From: Astrobacterium formosum
GTDB taxonomy: Bacteria; Pseudomonadota; Alphaproteobacteria; Rhizobiales; Xanthobacteraceae
Assembly: GCA_030848545.1 (NCBI GenBank)
Contig: JAVDCA010000033.1
Span: forward strand, 1-61,899
Direction of reading: 5' to 3'
DNA: 61,899 bases
This document shows, piece after piece, positions 26,251 through 35,465 of the stretch. Position numbers and translations under genes: made by a program. The number at the start of each line of letters is the position of its first letter. The first letter of the stretch is position 1. The notes beneath the pieces were generated by a model that saw nothing but the letters and a program-made list of their open reading frames with translations, made no database searches and had not been told where the DNA came from.

Positions 26251-27055
26251 CTGCCACCAACCTTGCCACAGCACGCGCGTTTTCGCCGGTCGCTGGCAGG
26301 AGCGGACCTTTTGCCCTCCGCCACTAGGTATGTAATCGCAGAACCGCGTTCGATGCGCTATCGCTCCAACAGCGCGACTTGGCAGCGTAAACCCTGGCGC
26401 GCGCCATGGGCTGACGGGACGCAGCCAAATCGCCAAACCGCCACAGCAATGAAGTCACGTAAATGAAGTCACGTCTTGGAGACGAATCCTTGACCCGCCC
26501 CGAAATTGATAACCTCGTTACGCTGGAGATCGCGAAAGACGAGGATCTGCCTCGTTTCAAGAAGGATCTGCAGGAAGCTTTCGCCGTCGCTGTGATCGAG
26601 GAATTCGGCTCCGTTTCCGAACCCATCCCCTCCGATGCCGACCTCGAGCGGTCGTTCGAGGCGCCGGGCAGCGTGGTTTATCGTATCCTCGCGGATGGGA
26701 GGTGGGTCGGCGGCGCCGTGCTGACCATCGATGACGCAACGTGCCACAACGCGCTGGCTCTCTTCTATATCTCTGTCAAGGAGCACAGCCGAGGTATCGG
26801 ACAGAAGGCCTGGAAGGCGATCGAGGAGCGCTATCCCGAAACCAAGGTGTGGGAGACACACACCCCGTATTTCGAAAGACGCAACATCCATTTCTACGTC
26901 AACAAATGCGGCTTCAAGATCGTCGCCTATTACAACGCGCACAACCCCGATCCGCATGATCCCGACCCGGAATCTCGGCTCGGAGATGGCGGCATGTTCA
27001 AATTTGAAAAGATCATGTGATCGCGCCGCCCGCGTCGAGCGCACTCCCTCCGCCA
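26237..27055. mobile_element. Candidate islet between tRNA-Ser 3'-end repeats
   Basis: The last 14 bases of the tRNA (CACTCCCTCCGCCA, 26237-26250) are repeated exactly at 27042-27055. This is the direct-repeat pattern left when an element integrates at a tRNA 3' end. The 805 bases after the tRNA (26251-27055) are AT-richer than the flanks and hold one GNAT-like gene and no integrase. It may be a decayed or mini-element, or a cassette mobilised in trans. Confidence 0.55.
26463..27020 (+). CDS. GNAT family N-acetyltransferase-like protein
   Basis: The 185-residue protein has a GNAT-like core: VGGAVLTIDDATCHNALALF (strands), then FYISVKEHSRGIGQKAWKAI with the RGIGxKAW acetyl-CoA loop, and FERRNIHFYVNKCGFKIVAY (the usual FYxKxGF element). 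Acceptor substrate is unknown. ATG 26463 is preceded by a five-codon mini-frame; a TTG at 26490, with GGAG nine bases before it, is a plausible alternative start giving a 176-residue protein. It is AT-richer than the neighbours and lies within the tRNA-Ser islet, suggesting transfer. Confidence 0.75.
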   Translation: MKSRLGDESLTRPEIDNLVTLEIAKDEDLPRFKKDLQEAFAVAVIEEFGSVSEPIPSDADLERSFEAPGSVVYRILADGRWVGGAVLTIDDATCHNALALFYISVKEHSRGIGQKAWKAIEERYPETKVWETHTPYFERRNIHFYVNKCGFKIVAYYNAHNPDPHDPDPESRLGDGGMFKFEKIM

Positions 27056-27202
27056 TCAACGCAGCATTTCGCCGCAACACCCTGTTCTTCGCCCTGACAG
27101 GCGGACGCCACCGCACAACTGATTTTCTTTGCAGCAAGTCCGGCTCGCAATACTCCGAGACTGGACACATTTGGCAGCTTCGGCCTTTGTAGTGCACAGA
27201 GG

Positions 27203-27985
27203 TCAAACCGTGGGAACGGTACCACCATCGATCACATACTCGGTGCCGGTGATGGCGGCGGCGCGTGGTGAAACGAGGAACGCGACCAGGTCTGCGACCT
27301 CCCTCGGCTTGGTTGGGCGGCCAATCGGAATGCCTCCGAGTGCCCCCATCAAGCCTCGTTGTGCCGTCTCGTAGTCGGTGCCATCCGTCTTCGCCAGCCG
27401 CTCGACCAATCGCACGGCCGCCTCCGTCTCGACCCAGCCCGGCGACACCCTGACCACGCGGACGCCCTTTGGGCTGACCTCCTTCGACAGGCCCTTGCTG
27501 TAGTTGGAGAGCGCGGCTTTGGCCGCCGCATAGGCAATGGTCGATTCAGGCAACGGCAACTGCCGTTGGATCGAGGTGATGTGCACGATGACGCCAGAGC
27601 CTTGTTGCAACATCTTCGGCAACAGTGCCCGATCCAACCGCACGGCTGGAAAGAGATTCTGGTCAAAGGCACGCTGCCATTCGCGATCGTCGAGGTTGGC
27701 AAAGCCGCCGCCAGGAGCCGAGGAACCGCCGACGACGTGAACCACGATGTCGATGCCGCCGAGCAGTCGCGACACGGCGTCCGCGACGACCGCGCAGCCC
27801 TCGGCAGAAGCGACATCGGCGGCAACGAAATGGTGCTGCGGCGTGAGATGATCCGCTCGCTCGCGTGCGGTGGCAAGAACCCTCGCGCCGGCCTCGCTCA
27901 ACCGTGTAACGACGGCTTGTCCGATTCCCTTCGTGCCGCCCGTGACGAGCGTGCGCAGTCCGACAAGTTCGAGATTGTCGCTCAT
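27203..27985 (-). CDS. SDR family oxidoreductase
   Basis: The 260-residue short-chain dehydrogenase has cofactor motif [22 protein letters not shown] in place of NNAG, catalytic Ser in HITSIQRQL, and Tyr/Lys in [18 protein letters not shown] 27985 has GGAGG seven bases upstream and overlaps the stop of the upstream NTF2-like gene (ATGA). The set NTF2-like protein plus SDR, divergent from an HxlR regulator, is a common reductive-detoxification layout; substrate unknown. Confidence 0.88.
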   Translation of the reverse strand: MSDNLELVGLRTLVTGGTKGIGQAVVTRLSEAGARVLATARERADHLTPQHHFVAADVASAEGCAVVADAVSRLLGGIDIVVHVVGGSSAPGGGFANLDDREWQRAFDQNLFPAVRLDRALLPKMLQQGSGVIVHITSIQRQLPLPESTIAYAAAKAALSNYSKGLSKEVSPKGVRVVRVSPGWVETEAAVRLVERLAKTDGTDYETAQRGLMGALGGIPIGRPTKPREVADLVAFLVSPRAAAITGTEYVIDGGTVPTV

Positions 27986-28314
27986 CACCGAACCTCCAAT
28001 GTGCTGATCCGACCGTCGACGGAGAAGCCAAAGCGGTAGGTCAGATTCGCAGGGCTGCCCGGGAACTTACCCGAGACATTCGCAACCACGACGGTCCTGC
28101 CCGCTTCGTCGCGGCTTTCGATCGGCTCCGTGGTGATGCGGTACTTGGCGCCGGTCTCGACTTTCCAGGCACGGATGGCCTTCGTACCAGCAATATCGCG
28201 GCCCTCATCGCGGACAGTTGCATCCGGCGCGAAGCAAGCAATCATCGCATCGATGTCGTGGGCGTTTTGCGCCTCGAAATAGCGCGCGAGAATGTCTGGT
28301 AATGGGGGTGTCAT
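27985..28314 (-). CDS. NTF2/SnoaL-like protein
   Basis: Small 109-residue cone-fold protein. It starts [20 protein letters not shown] and contains [18 protein letters not shown], the typical SnoaL-like opening, and ends in the strand [18 protein letters not shown]. Such proteins are small enzymes or ligand binders. It is the first gene of a two-gene leftward unit with the SDR, 54 bases from the divergent HxlR regulator. Confidence 0.82.
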   Translation of the reverse strand: MTPPLPDILARYFEAQNAHDIDAMIACFAPDATVRDEGRDIAGTKAIRAWKVETGAKYRITTEPIESRDEAGRTVVVANVSGKFPGSPANLTYRFGFSVDGRISTLEVR

Positions 28315-28368
28315 GGGCTTCTTCCGTTGGCTGCTGGAATACGCCCAATCTGATGTTATGCTCCCGTA

Positions 28369-28773
28369 ATGGCAAGAACAGACAAAAAAGTAGGGTACTC
28401 ACCCACGGGTAAGCTCAAGGATGTCACGCCCGACATGGCGGCGCGCGGCATCGAGCAAGCGTTCCGCATGCTGGAGGGGCGGTGGAAGATGGTCATTATC
28501 TTCCATTTGTTCGCGCGCGGTGTTCTGCGGTTTTCGGAGCTCGAGAAAGCAATTCCTGGTGTTTCGCAAAAGATGCTGATCCAGCAACTGCGCGAACTGG
28601 AACGCGACGGCATTGTCAACCGAACCGTATACCCACAGGTGCCACCCAAGGTCGAATATTCGCTGACCAGGTGGGGTCAAGCCATGTGCCCGGCCCTTGA
28701 TGAATTGCTCGAATGGGCGGCGTTGCAGCCGCGGCTGCGGGGCGAGCCTTCGGATCCGGACCGTCACATCTGA
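28369..28773 (+). CDS. HxlR family transcriptional regulator
   Basis: The 134-residue winged-helix regulator has RMLEGRWKMVIIFHLFARGV, RFSELEKAIPGVSQKMLIQQ and LRELERDGIVNRTVYPQVPP, which is the HxlR signature order. It is divergent from the NTF2-like/SDR pair with a 54-base shared promoter region, so it probably controls them in response to a redox or electrophile signal (inference). It starts MARTDKKVGYSPTG; ribosome site is weak. Confidence 0.88.
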   Translation: MARTDKKVGYSPTGKLKDVTPDMAARGIEQAFRMLEGRWKMVIIFHLFARGVLRFSELEKAIPGVSQKMLIQQLRELERDGIVNRTVYPQVPPKVEYSLTRWGQAMCPALDELLEWAALQPRLRGEPSDPDRHI

Positions 28774-29098
28774 CTGACTCGAATTGAGAGAGTGTAGGGC
28801 ATATTCAAGGCGCTGCGGCCTCTTGACGCTTGTGCCTCCTGGACCCGTGCCTCTTGGGCTCCCGCCTCTTGACGCTCCCGAGTGCGTCCCCAGATGTCTC
28901 GCGCGATCCGGGCCCCTCTGGCAGCGTCCGTTGCTGCGATGTCGGATCTTTCACCTGCCCTGCCGCCGAGCGCGACCGGGCGATGGGAGGATCCGGCCGA
29001 TGACGAGGGCGGACCGTTCGTCGCTCGGATGGCTCGCCGGCAACCGTCCCGTCACGCAGTATGCGTGCCCGGGCCTTGGCATTGCCGTGAGGATGAGG
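28774..29098. other. Intergenic 325 bases before DUF533 gene
   Basis: No gene was recognised. The left part holds imperfect repeats of CCTCTTGACGCT (about 28817 and 28864) with CCTCTTGGGCTCC between them. A frame open through the region into the next gene is arginine/proline-rich and not protein-like. The promoter of the downstream gene should be here. Confidence 0.4.
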
Positions 29099-29896
29099 AT
29101 GATCGACGTCAACAAACTTCTCAATTCGGTGCTGACTGCGGGCGGCCTGCCGGACGAGCGCGCGCCCGTGCCGCGCCCCGGCAGCGTACCCTCGGTGATG
29201 CCCCGCGGAGGCGGGCTGGGCGAGTTCCTGTCCGGCAATCTCGGCTCGCTCGGCAGCGGAGCGCTCGCGGGCGGGCTCGCCGGGACGCTGCTTGGCTCCA
29301 AGCACACCCGCAAGCTCGCCGGCACGGCGTTGCAGGTCGGCGCCGCGGCGCTGATCGGGAGCCTCGCCTACAAGGCCTATCAGAGCTATCGCGAAGGCAA
29401 GCCGATCGTGCCGCAGAACATCGCCGATTTGATCGGCGCAGGGGCGGCGCAGCCCGGTTCGTCGCCGCAGGCGTCGGCCGGCTCGCACGGCTATGAAGGA
29501 TTCCTGTCACGCGCGCAGCCTCCCGAGGCCGAAGGGCTTCTGGTGTTGCGGGCTATGATCGCGGCGGCGATGGCTGACGGGCGCGTGGACGAGAAGGAGC
29601 GGGCGCGGCTGATCGACCGGGTCGAGGCGAGCGGCTTCTCGGCCGAGGAGCGCTCCTATTTGGAGTCGTTGATCGCAAAGCCCGACACGCCGGCGCAACT
29701 CGCCGCCCGGGCAGGCCGTCCCGAGATGGCGGCTGAGGTCTATCTCGCGGCCTTTGTGGCGATCGACGCCGACACCGGCCAGGAGCAGGCCTGGCTCGAC
29801 GATCTGGCGGGCCGGCTCGGTCTCAATCCGGCCCTTCGGCAGAACATCGAAAGCGCGGCGCTCGCGGCCGAGCAGGCCGTTTCCCGCGTGGGTTGA
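29099..29896 (+). CDS. DUF533 / TerB-like membrane-associated protein
   Basis: The 265-residue protein has a glycine-rich N-terminal half with a possible membrane segment (ALAGGLAGTLLGSKH; LQVGAAALIGSLAYKAYQSY) and a C-terminal TerB-like helical domain (VLRAMIAAAMADGRVDEKER, ARLIDRVEASGFSAEERSYL). This is the YebE/DUF533 family, with unknown function. Two in-frame ATGs (29093, 29099) are preceded by GTGAGGATGAGG; 29099 is used. It is a single rightward gene. Confidence 0.82.
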   Translation: MIDVNKLLNSVLTAGGLPDERAPVPRPGSVPSVMPRGGGLGEFLSGNLGSLGSGALAGGLAGTLLGSKHTRKLAGTALQVGAAALIGSLAYKAYQSYREGKPIVPQNIADLIGAGAAQPGSSPQASAGSHGYEGFLSRAQPPEAEGLLVLRAMIAAAMADGRVDEKERARLIDRVEASGFSAEERSYLESLIAKPDTPAQLAARAGRPEMAAEVYLAAFVAIDADTGQEQAWLDDLAGRLGLNPALRQNIESAALAAEQAVSRVG

Positions 29897-30100
29897 CAAC
29901 GGTCAACACTCGTTCCGGCGGATGCCGCCGCGGTGGTTGCCACCGCGGCTGGAACCTGGAACACGAACCGGCTCCCCTCTCGACAATGGCGGTCGCCCTT
30001 CGTAGCTAAGCGGGGCATGCGCCGGCGCCAACGCGAGCGAATGCCCGCGGGGCTCCGCGGCACGGCGTCCCGCCACAGGGACCGAATTTCGGGAACGCCC

Positions 30101-31105
30101 ATGAACATGTCTGTGCCCATGCCTGTGACCCTCGACGTCGGGAGCGACGGAGGTTTCGCGGTTTCGGTGCGCGGCCTCGCCAAGCGCTTCGGGGAGGTCA
30201 AGGCCGTCGACGGCATCGATCTCGACGTGGCGCGGGGAGCGATCTTCGCCCTGCTCGGCCCCAACGGGGCCGGCAAGACGACCTTGATGCGCATGCTGGC
30301 GACATTGATCACACCGGACGGCGGAAAAGCGAGCGTCATGGGCCACGATCTCGTCGCCCAGCCCCATGCGGTAAGGGCCTCCATCGCCATGACGGGCCAA
30401 TTCGCGTCGCTGGACGACGACCTGACGGGCCGCGAGAACCTGCTGATGCTGTCCCGGCTGCTCGGGTTCCGCGGGCGGGCGGCGCGGGCGCGCGCGAATG
30501 ACCTTTTGGCCGAGTTCGATCTCTCGGATGCCGCCGGCAAGCAGGTCAAGTCCTATTCGGGCGGCATGCGTCGGCGGCTCGATATCGCGGCTTCGCTGGT
30601 GGTGACGCCGGACGTCCTGTTCCTCGACGAACCCACGACGGGCCTCGATCCCAATGCCCGTCAGGCGGTGTGGCGCATGATCCGCGCCATGGCGGCGGCC
30701 GGAGTCACCATCCTGCTCACGACCCAGTATCTCGAGGAGGCGGACCAACTCGCTGACCGCATTGCGGTCATCGACCATGGCCACAAAATCGCCGAAGGCA
30801 CCAGCCACGAATTGAAGTCGGCGCTCGGGTCCGGCTGCCTGCACGTGATGCTCGCCGATCCCCGCCGCATCGAAGACGCCGCCGCAGTCCTGCAAGCGAA
30901 ACTCGGCCTCGCCGCGCAGGCAGGCGTCGCCGATGCCTCGCTATCGATCGTGACCAGGACCGCCGCGGAGGCGAACGAGGCCGTCGGCGCCCTGATCGCC
31001 AAAGGTATCGAGCTGGCCGCCTTTTCCATGGGGAGCCCAAGCCTCGACGAGGTCTTCTTCGCGCTCACGGCGCAGCACATAGGCGAGGTCCGCGACGATG
31101 TCTGA
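30101..31105 (+). CDS. DrrA-type ABC exporter ATP-binding protein
   Basis: The 334-residue ATPase has Walker A GPNGAGKTT, the signature SYSGGMRRRLDIAASLV, Walker B VLFLDEPTTGLDP, and the DrrA-like feature LTTQYLEEADQLADRIAVID. The C-terminal regulatory domain ends SPSLDEVFFALTAQHIG. Start codons at 30101 and 30107 are both possible. It overlaps its permease gene by eight bases. Family members export drugs, polyketides or lipids; the cargo is unknown here. Confidence 0.9.
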   Translation: MNMSVPMPVTLDVGSDGGFAVSVRGLAKRFGEVKAVDGIDLDVARGAIFALLGPNGAGKTTLMRMLATLITPDGGKASVMGHDLVAQPHAVRASIAMTGQFASLDDDLTGRENLLMLSRLLGFRGRAARARANDLLAEFDLSDAAGKQVKSYSGGMRRRLDIAASLVVTPDVLFLDEPTTGLDPNARQAVWRMIRAMAAAGVTILLTTQYLEEADQLADRIAVIDHGHKIAEGTSHELKSALGSGCLHVMLADPRRIEDAAAVLQAKLGLAAQAGVADASLSIVTRTAAEANEAVGALIAKGIELAAFSMGSPSLDEVFFALTAQHIGEVRDDV

Positions 31106-31907
31106 CGTTTCCTCCCCGGTCGCGGTCTTTCGTTCGGTCGCCCGCCCGCCGGCGCCGTCGGCTGTTTCCAACGCGCTCGTGTTCGGCTGGCGCGCGGTGT
31201 TGAAATTCCGTCATGTGCCCGAACAGTTGTTCGATCTCGTCATGACGCCGATCATGTTCACGCTGATCTTCACCTTCGTGTTCGGCGGCGCACTGGCGGG
31301 CTCGCCGCGCGATTATCTGCAGGTCTTCCTGCCCGGCATTCTGGTGCAGACGGTGACGTTCAACGCCGTCTATTCGGGCATGGGCCTGTCCGCCGATCTC
31401 GACAAGGGCCTGTTCGACCGCTTCCGCTCGCTGCCGATCTGGTCGCTTGCCCCCTTCGCCGGTCTCGTGGTCGGCGACGTGCTGCGCCACCTGATCGCCG
31501 GTGCGATCATCCTCGCGATCGGTCTTCTGCTCGGTTACCGCCCGGAGGGCGGGCTCCTCGGCGTCCTCGGCGGTTTTGCGCTTCTGCTGGCGATCGGGTT
31601 CGGGTTCGGATGGATCTTCATCGTCCTCGGGCTTCTCGTGCGCACCCCCATGACCGTCATGACCATCGGCTTCACCTTCCTGTTTCCGCTCGTCTTCGCC
31701 TCCAACATCATGGTCGACCCGGCGACCATGCCGGGCTGGCTCGCGGCTTTCGTCGCGGTCAATCCGGTGTCGCTGATGACGACGGCCATTCGCGGCCTCA
31801 TGGGCGGGGGCGCGACGCTCGGCGAGGTCGCCGCCGGCCTCCTGGCGCCGGTGGTGCTCACCGCCGTGCTCGCGCCGCTCACGCTCGTGCTCTACCGGCG
31901 GCAGTGA
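31098..31907 (+). CDS. ABC-2 type (DrrB-like) exporter permease
   Basis: The 269-residue permease has six hydrophobic segments and the ABC-2 pattern: FDLVMTPIMFTLIFTFVFGG near the N-terminus, YLQVFLPGILVQTVTFNAVY, FDRFRSLPIWSLAPFAGLVV and FVAVNPVSLMTTAIRGLMGG. It overlaps the ATPase gene, so the two form one exporter. The DJ-1-like gene follows 21 bases later. Confidence 0.9.
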   Translation: MSDVSSPVAVFRSVARPPAPSAVSNALVFGWRAVLKFRHVPEQLFDLVMTPIMFTLIFTFVFGGALAGSPRDYLQVFLPGILVQTVTFNAVYSGMGLSADLDKGLFDRFRSLPIWSLAPFAGLVVGDVLRHLIAGAIILAIGLLLGYRPEGGLLGVLGGFALLLAIGFGFGWIFIVLGLLVRTPMTVMTIGFTFLFPLVFASNIMVDPATMPGWLAAFVAVNPVSLMTTAIRGLMGGGATLGEVAAGLLAPVVLTAVLAPLTLVLYRRQ

Positions 31908-31928
31908 GCACCGGCCCAGAGGACTGCC

Positions 31929-33074
31929 ATGACAAAGTGGATCGTCCTGTGGAGCGCATTGGGGATCATGACGCTGTTCGCGGCGCTCGGTGGCGCCTGG
32001 ATGTATTCGCTGCCGTCTGTCGCAGCTGGTGGGACAGCGCCACCGATCCCCGAGGACGAGGTCGCTGCCACGCTCGCGGCCCTCCCGCCGCCGAAACGCC
32101 AGCGGCCCGTGATTGCCATCATCGGCGTCAACGAAGGCACCGAGACGACCGACTATCTGATGTCCTATGGCATTCTGCGGCGCGCCGACATCGCCGACGT
32201 CACCGCGGTAGCGCCGAAGGCCGGGCCGATCGAGCTCTATCCGGCCCTGAGGGTCGAGGCGCAGGCGAGCGTCGCCGAGTTCGACGCCCGCAATCCCGAC
32301 GGCGCCGACTATGTGATCGTGCCGGCCATGTACCGCGACGACGACCCGGCAGTGCTCGTCTGGCTGAAAAACCAAGCCGAAAAAGGCGCGATCGTTGTCG
32401 GCGTCTGCGCCGGTGCCAAGGTGGTCGCCGCGGCGGGGCTACTCGACGGTCGCCGAGGAACGACCCACTGGTACTATGTCGACGAATTGCGCAGGAAGCA
32501 TCCGACGCTGCGTTACGTGGCTGACCGGCGCCTGGTGGTTGATCGCGGTGTCGCCACTACCACCGGCATCACGGCTTCCATGCCGATGATGCTGACGCTG
32601 GTCGCGGCGATCGCCGGGCGCGACAAGGCCGACAGCGTCGCCCATGATCTCGGTCTCGGCGGCTGGGACGCGCGCCACCGCAGCGACGCGTTCCGTTTTA
32701 CGCGTTCGTTCGCCCTGACCGCAATCGGCAACACGATGGCATTCTGGAAGCGCGAGCTGCTCGGCGTCGCGCTCGCTTCCGGCATCGACGAGATCTCGCT
32801 GGCGCTCGTCGCCGACGCCTGGTCGCGCACCTACCGGTCGCGGGCGCTGAGCTTCTCCGGCACCGCCGGCGCGGTGACGAGCCGGAACGGGCTGCGCCTC
32901 CTCCCGGATGAAGTCGTCGCCGACTGGCCGGCGGAGCGGCGACTCGCCGCGATCGGAACGCGTGTGCCGGCGCAGGCCCTCGATCACGCTCTCGCCGGCA
33001 TCGAACGGCGTTACGGGGCGCCGACCGCCGACTTCGTGGCGATGCAGCTCGAGTATCCGCAAGCGCGACGGTGA
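31929..33074 (+). CDS. Membrane-anchored DJ-1/PfpI family protein
   Basis: The 381-residue protein has an N-terminal helix (IVLWSALGIMTLFAALGGAW) that is a signal anchor or uncleaved signal, then a DJ-1/PfpI (class I glutamine amidotransferase-like) domain with nucleophile Cys160 in VVGVCAGAKVVAAAG and RGTTHWYYVDELRR as in GlxA/AraC-type regulators. There is no helix-turn-helix; the C-terminal about 150 residues are unassigned. It lies 21 bases behind the exporter permease, so it is probably cotranscribed. Function unknown; a periplasmic or outer-leaflet amidotransferase/hydrolase-like role is possible. Confidence 0.72.
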   Translation: MTKWIVLWSALGIMTLFAALGGAWMYSLPSVAAGGTAPPIPEDEVAATLAALPPPKRQRPVIAIIGVNEGTETTDYLMSYGILRRADIADVTAVAPKAGPIELYPALRVEAQASVAEFDARNPDGADYVIVPAMYRDDDPAVLVWLKNQAEKGAIVVGVCAGAKVVAAAGLLDGRRGTTHWYYVDELRRKHPTLRYVADRRLVVDRGVATTTGITASMPMMLTLVAAIAGRDKADSVAHDLGLGGWDARHRSDAFRFTRSFALTAIGNTMAFWKRELLGVALASGIDEISLALVADAWSRTYRSRALSFSGTAGAVTSRNGLRLLPDEVVADWPAERRLAAIGTRVPAQALDHALAGIERRYGAPTADFVAMQLEYPQARR

Positions 33075-33232
33075 GGCTTCTCCTTCCGCGAGCGAGGAGC
33101 GGGACGGCGAGGCCACTTCATGCCGGCCTCGCGTCGCGCGCTTCATCATCGCCGTGCGGGACCTGTCGCCAGCGCGGCGGCTGCCGGCGTCATCACCACG
33201 GGAAGGCGAATCGCTGTCGGGGATCGCTGGTG

Positions 33233-34213
33233 TCACCGCCTGAGCACGTCGGGATTGACGCAGGTTTCCGGCGGCTCGCCGCCCAGCACCTTGATGATGT
33301 TGCGCACCGCGATGCGGCCCATGTTGAGGCGGGTCTCGGTGGTGCCCGAGGCGATGTGTGGCACCAGGATGGCATTGTCGAGCGGCAGAAGTTCGGGCTC
33401 CACTTGCGGCTCGTTCTCGAACACGTCGATGCCGGCGCCCCAGATGGTCTTGTTCTTGAGTGCGCGGGCGAGCGCCTTCTCGTCCACCACCGGGCCCCGG
33501 GAGGTGTTGATCAACACCGCGGTCGGCTTCATGGCGGCCAATTCCTTCTCGCCGATGAAATGGCGGGTTTCCGGCATCAGCGGCACGTGCAGGCTGACGA
33601 AATCGGATTCCCTGAGCAGCGTCTCCTTGTCGACGTGGCGGGCGCCGACCTCGGCCTCGAACTCGGCGTCGCGGCGCATGTCGCTGTAGATCACCTTCAT
33701 GCCGAGGCCCTTGGCCTTGCGGCCGACATTCTTGCCGATGCGGCCGAGCCCGGCGATGCCGAGCGTCTGGCCGTCGATGTCGAGCCCGATGAAAAACAAC
33801 GGCGCCCAGCCGACCCATTTGCCGGCCCGCAGGAACTTGTCGGCTTCGACCACGCGGCGGGCGGTCGCGAGCATCAGCGTGATCGCGTGGGTCGCGGTGG
33901 CGTCGTCGAGGACGCCGGGGGTGTTGGTGAGGATGACCTTGCGGGCAGTTGCTGCCGCGACGTCGAAATTGTTGAAGCCGACCGCAAAATTGGCGACCAC
34001 CCGGCACTGCGGCCCGGCGGCGTCGAGGAATTCGCCGTCGATCGTGTCTGTCAACATGGACAGGATCGCGTCCTTGCCCTTGGCGCGCGCCAGCAGTTCG
34101 TCACGGGGCAGGATGCGCTCGTCGGCGTTGATGTCGACATCGAAGCGTTCGCGCAGCTGATCGAGGTTTTCCTGCGGGATCATGCGGGTGACGAGGACTG
34201 ACGGTCGAGCCAT
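33233..34213 (-). CDS. D-2-hydroxyacid dehydrogenase (glyoxylate/hydroxypyruvate reductase type)
   Basis: The 326-residue protein starts at ATG 34213 (MARPSVLVTRMIPQ). The D-isomer-specific dehydrogenase fold shows NAD(P)-binding GLGRIGKNVG, active-site Arg in LINTSRGPVVDE, Glu in VFENEPQVEPEL and His in LVPHIASGT. VANFAVGFNNFDV is typical of GyaR/GHPR-type glyoxylate reductases. It reduces glyoxylate or hydroxypyruvate, or oxidises D-glycerate. It is a single gene divergent from the SRPBCC gene. Confidence 0.9.
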   Translation of the reverse strand: MARPSVLVTRMIPQENLDQLRERFDVDINADERILPRDELLARAKGKDAILSMLTDTIDGEFLDAAGPQCRVVANFAVGFNNFDVAAATARKVILTNTPGVLDDATATHAITLMLATARRVVEADKFLRAGKWVGWAPLFFIGLDIDGQTLGIAGLGRIGKNVGRKAKGLGMKVIYSDMRRDAEFEAEVGARHVDKETLLRESDFVSLHVPLMPETRHFIGEKELAAMKPTAVLINTSRGPVVDEKALARALKNKTIWGAGIDVFENEPQVEPELLPLDNAILVPHIASGTTETRLNMGRIAVRNIIKVLGGEPPETCVNPDVLRR

Positions 34214-34408
34214 GGCGATGTTCCGGTTGGGGTGGGCGGGGAGGGCGGGCGCGCTCGGATCGGCCGGTGGCCCAGGACAGACCATAGAATGGTTCTGCGA
34301 AAATTTCAGCCTTTGGAGCGGGTCGGGGGGCTTGAGCCGATTGCGGCTTCACACCTCAAGGGGGCCGGACGGTGGGCGCCTCCCGGCGCCCCGTTTCGGA
34401 GTGAAGAC

Positions 34409-34873
34409 ATGCCAGAGGCCAGACAACATGAGAACAACTACGCGATTACCCTGCGGGCCGACGCGGAGGCGGTCTTTCCGCTGCTGTGCCCGGTGCGCGA
34501 GTACGATTGGATTCCCGACTGGGAGTGCGAACTCATCCACAGCCGTTCGGGTGTCATCGAGCCGGGCTGCATATTCCGTACCCACCATGGCGGCGTCGGC
34601 ATGACCTGGTACGTGACCGAACACGATCCTGCCCGCTTCCGGGTCGCGTTCGTGCAGTTCATGGCCGGCATTGCGGTCGGGCATTTCTCCATTGCCCTCG
34701 CGCAGGATGGCCCGGGCCGGACCTCCGGGACTGTGCGCAGCGTCCTGACGGCCCTGCCGGAGGCCGGTCCGGCCTTCGATGGGTTCGCAGTGGCCCGCGA
34801 TGCCGGCCTGCACCGGCTGGAAGGGTTGTTGAATGCCTATCTGGACCACAACCAGGAGGCGGCGGCGAGGTGA
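34409..34873 (+). CDS. SRPBCC (START-like) family protein
   Basis: The 154-residue protein starts at ATG 34409, with CGGAG nine bases before. The helix-grip pattern begins NYAITLRADAEAVFPLLCPV and continues EYDWIPDWECELIHSRSGVI, with a C-terminal amphipathic helix GLHRLEGLLNAYLDHNQEAA. Such domains bind hydrophobic ligands. It is followed 50 bases later by a MerR gene on the same strand. Confidence 0.8.
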   Translation: MPEARQHENNYAITLRADAEAVFPLLCPVREYDWIPDWECELIHSRSGVIEPGCIFRTHHGGVGMTWYVTEHDPARFRVAFVQFMAGIAVGHFSIALAQDGPGRTSGTVRSVLTALPEAGPAFDGFAVARDAGLHRLEGLLNAYLDHNQEAAAR

Positions 34874-34923
34874 TCACCGCGATGCTATGCCGCGGCGGTC
34901 CGAAATGACTTCAGGGGAGGGCC

Positions 34924-35463
34924 ATGGACAGCATCTCGGCGCTGGCGCGCCGGTTCGGGCTGACGCGCAGCGCCCTCCTGCATTACGACCGCATCGGTCT
35001 CCTGCGGCCGCGGGCGCGCTCGCCCGCAGGCTATCGCCGCTACTCGCCACAGGATGCCCGGCGTCTCGCCACCATCTGCCTTTATCGCAATGCCGGCGTG
35101 CCGCTGGAGACGATCGCGGCGATGATCGACATCGGCGGCGGCACCAAAGTGCGCGCCGCCCTCGAGGCGCATCTGGTCGAACTCGATCGCCGCATTGCGG
35201 CGCTGCGCGAGCAGCAGCGCCGAGTCATCGGCCTGATCGGCTCGCCCGCGCTTCCAGGCGCGGCCGCTTTCGTGACCGCGGCTGCGCTTACGTCCATGCT
35301 GCGCGGCGCCGGCCTCGACGATGACGGGTTGCGGCGCCTGCACGTGGAATTCGAACGCACGGCGCCGGCAGAGCACCAGGCGTTCCTGGATGCGCTCGGG
35401 CTCGATGCGACTGAGAGCGCCGGCCTGCGCGCGCAGGCCCGCGCCGCGACAGAACCCGAGTGA
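34924..35463 (+). CDS. MerR family transcriptional regulator
   Basis: The 179-residue protein opens MDSISALARRFGLTRSALLH and YDRIGLLRPRARSPAGYRRY, the canonical MerR winged helix, followed by a coiled dimerisation helix (LEAHLVELDRRIAALREQQR). The C-terminal effector part is a short helical region without a cysteine cluster, so a metal sensor is unlikely. It may regulate the adjacent SRPBCC gene. It ends two bases before the end of the convergent aminotransferase gene. Confidence 0.88.
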   Translation: MDSISALARRFGLTRSALLHYDRIGLLRPRARSPAGYRRYSPQDARRLATICLYRNAGVPLETIAAMIDIGGGTKVRAALEAHLVELDRRIAALREQQRRVIGLIGSPALPGAAAFVTAAALTSMLRGAGLDDDGLRRLHVEFERTAPAEHQAFLDALGLDATESAGLRAQARAATEPE

Positions 35464-35465
35464 GA

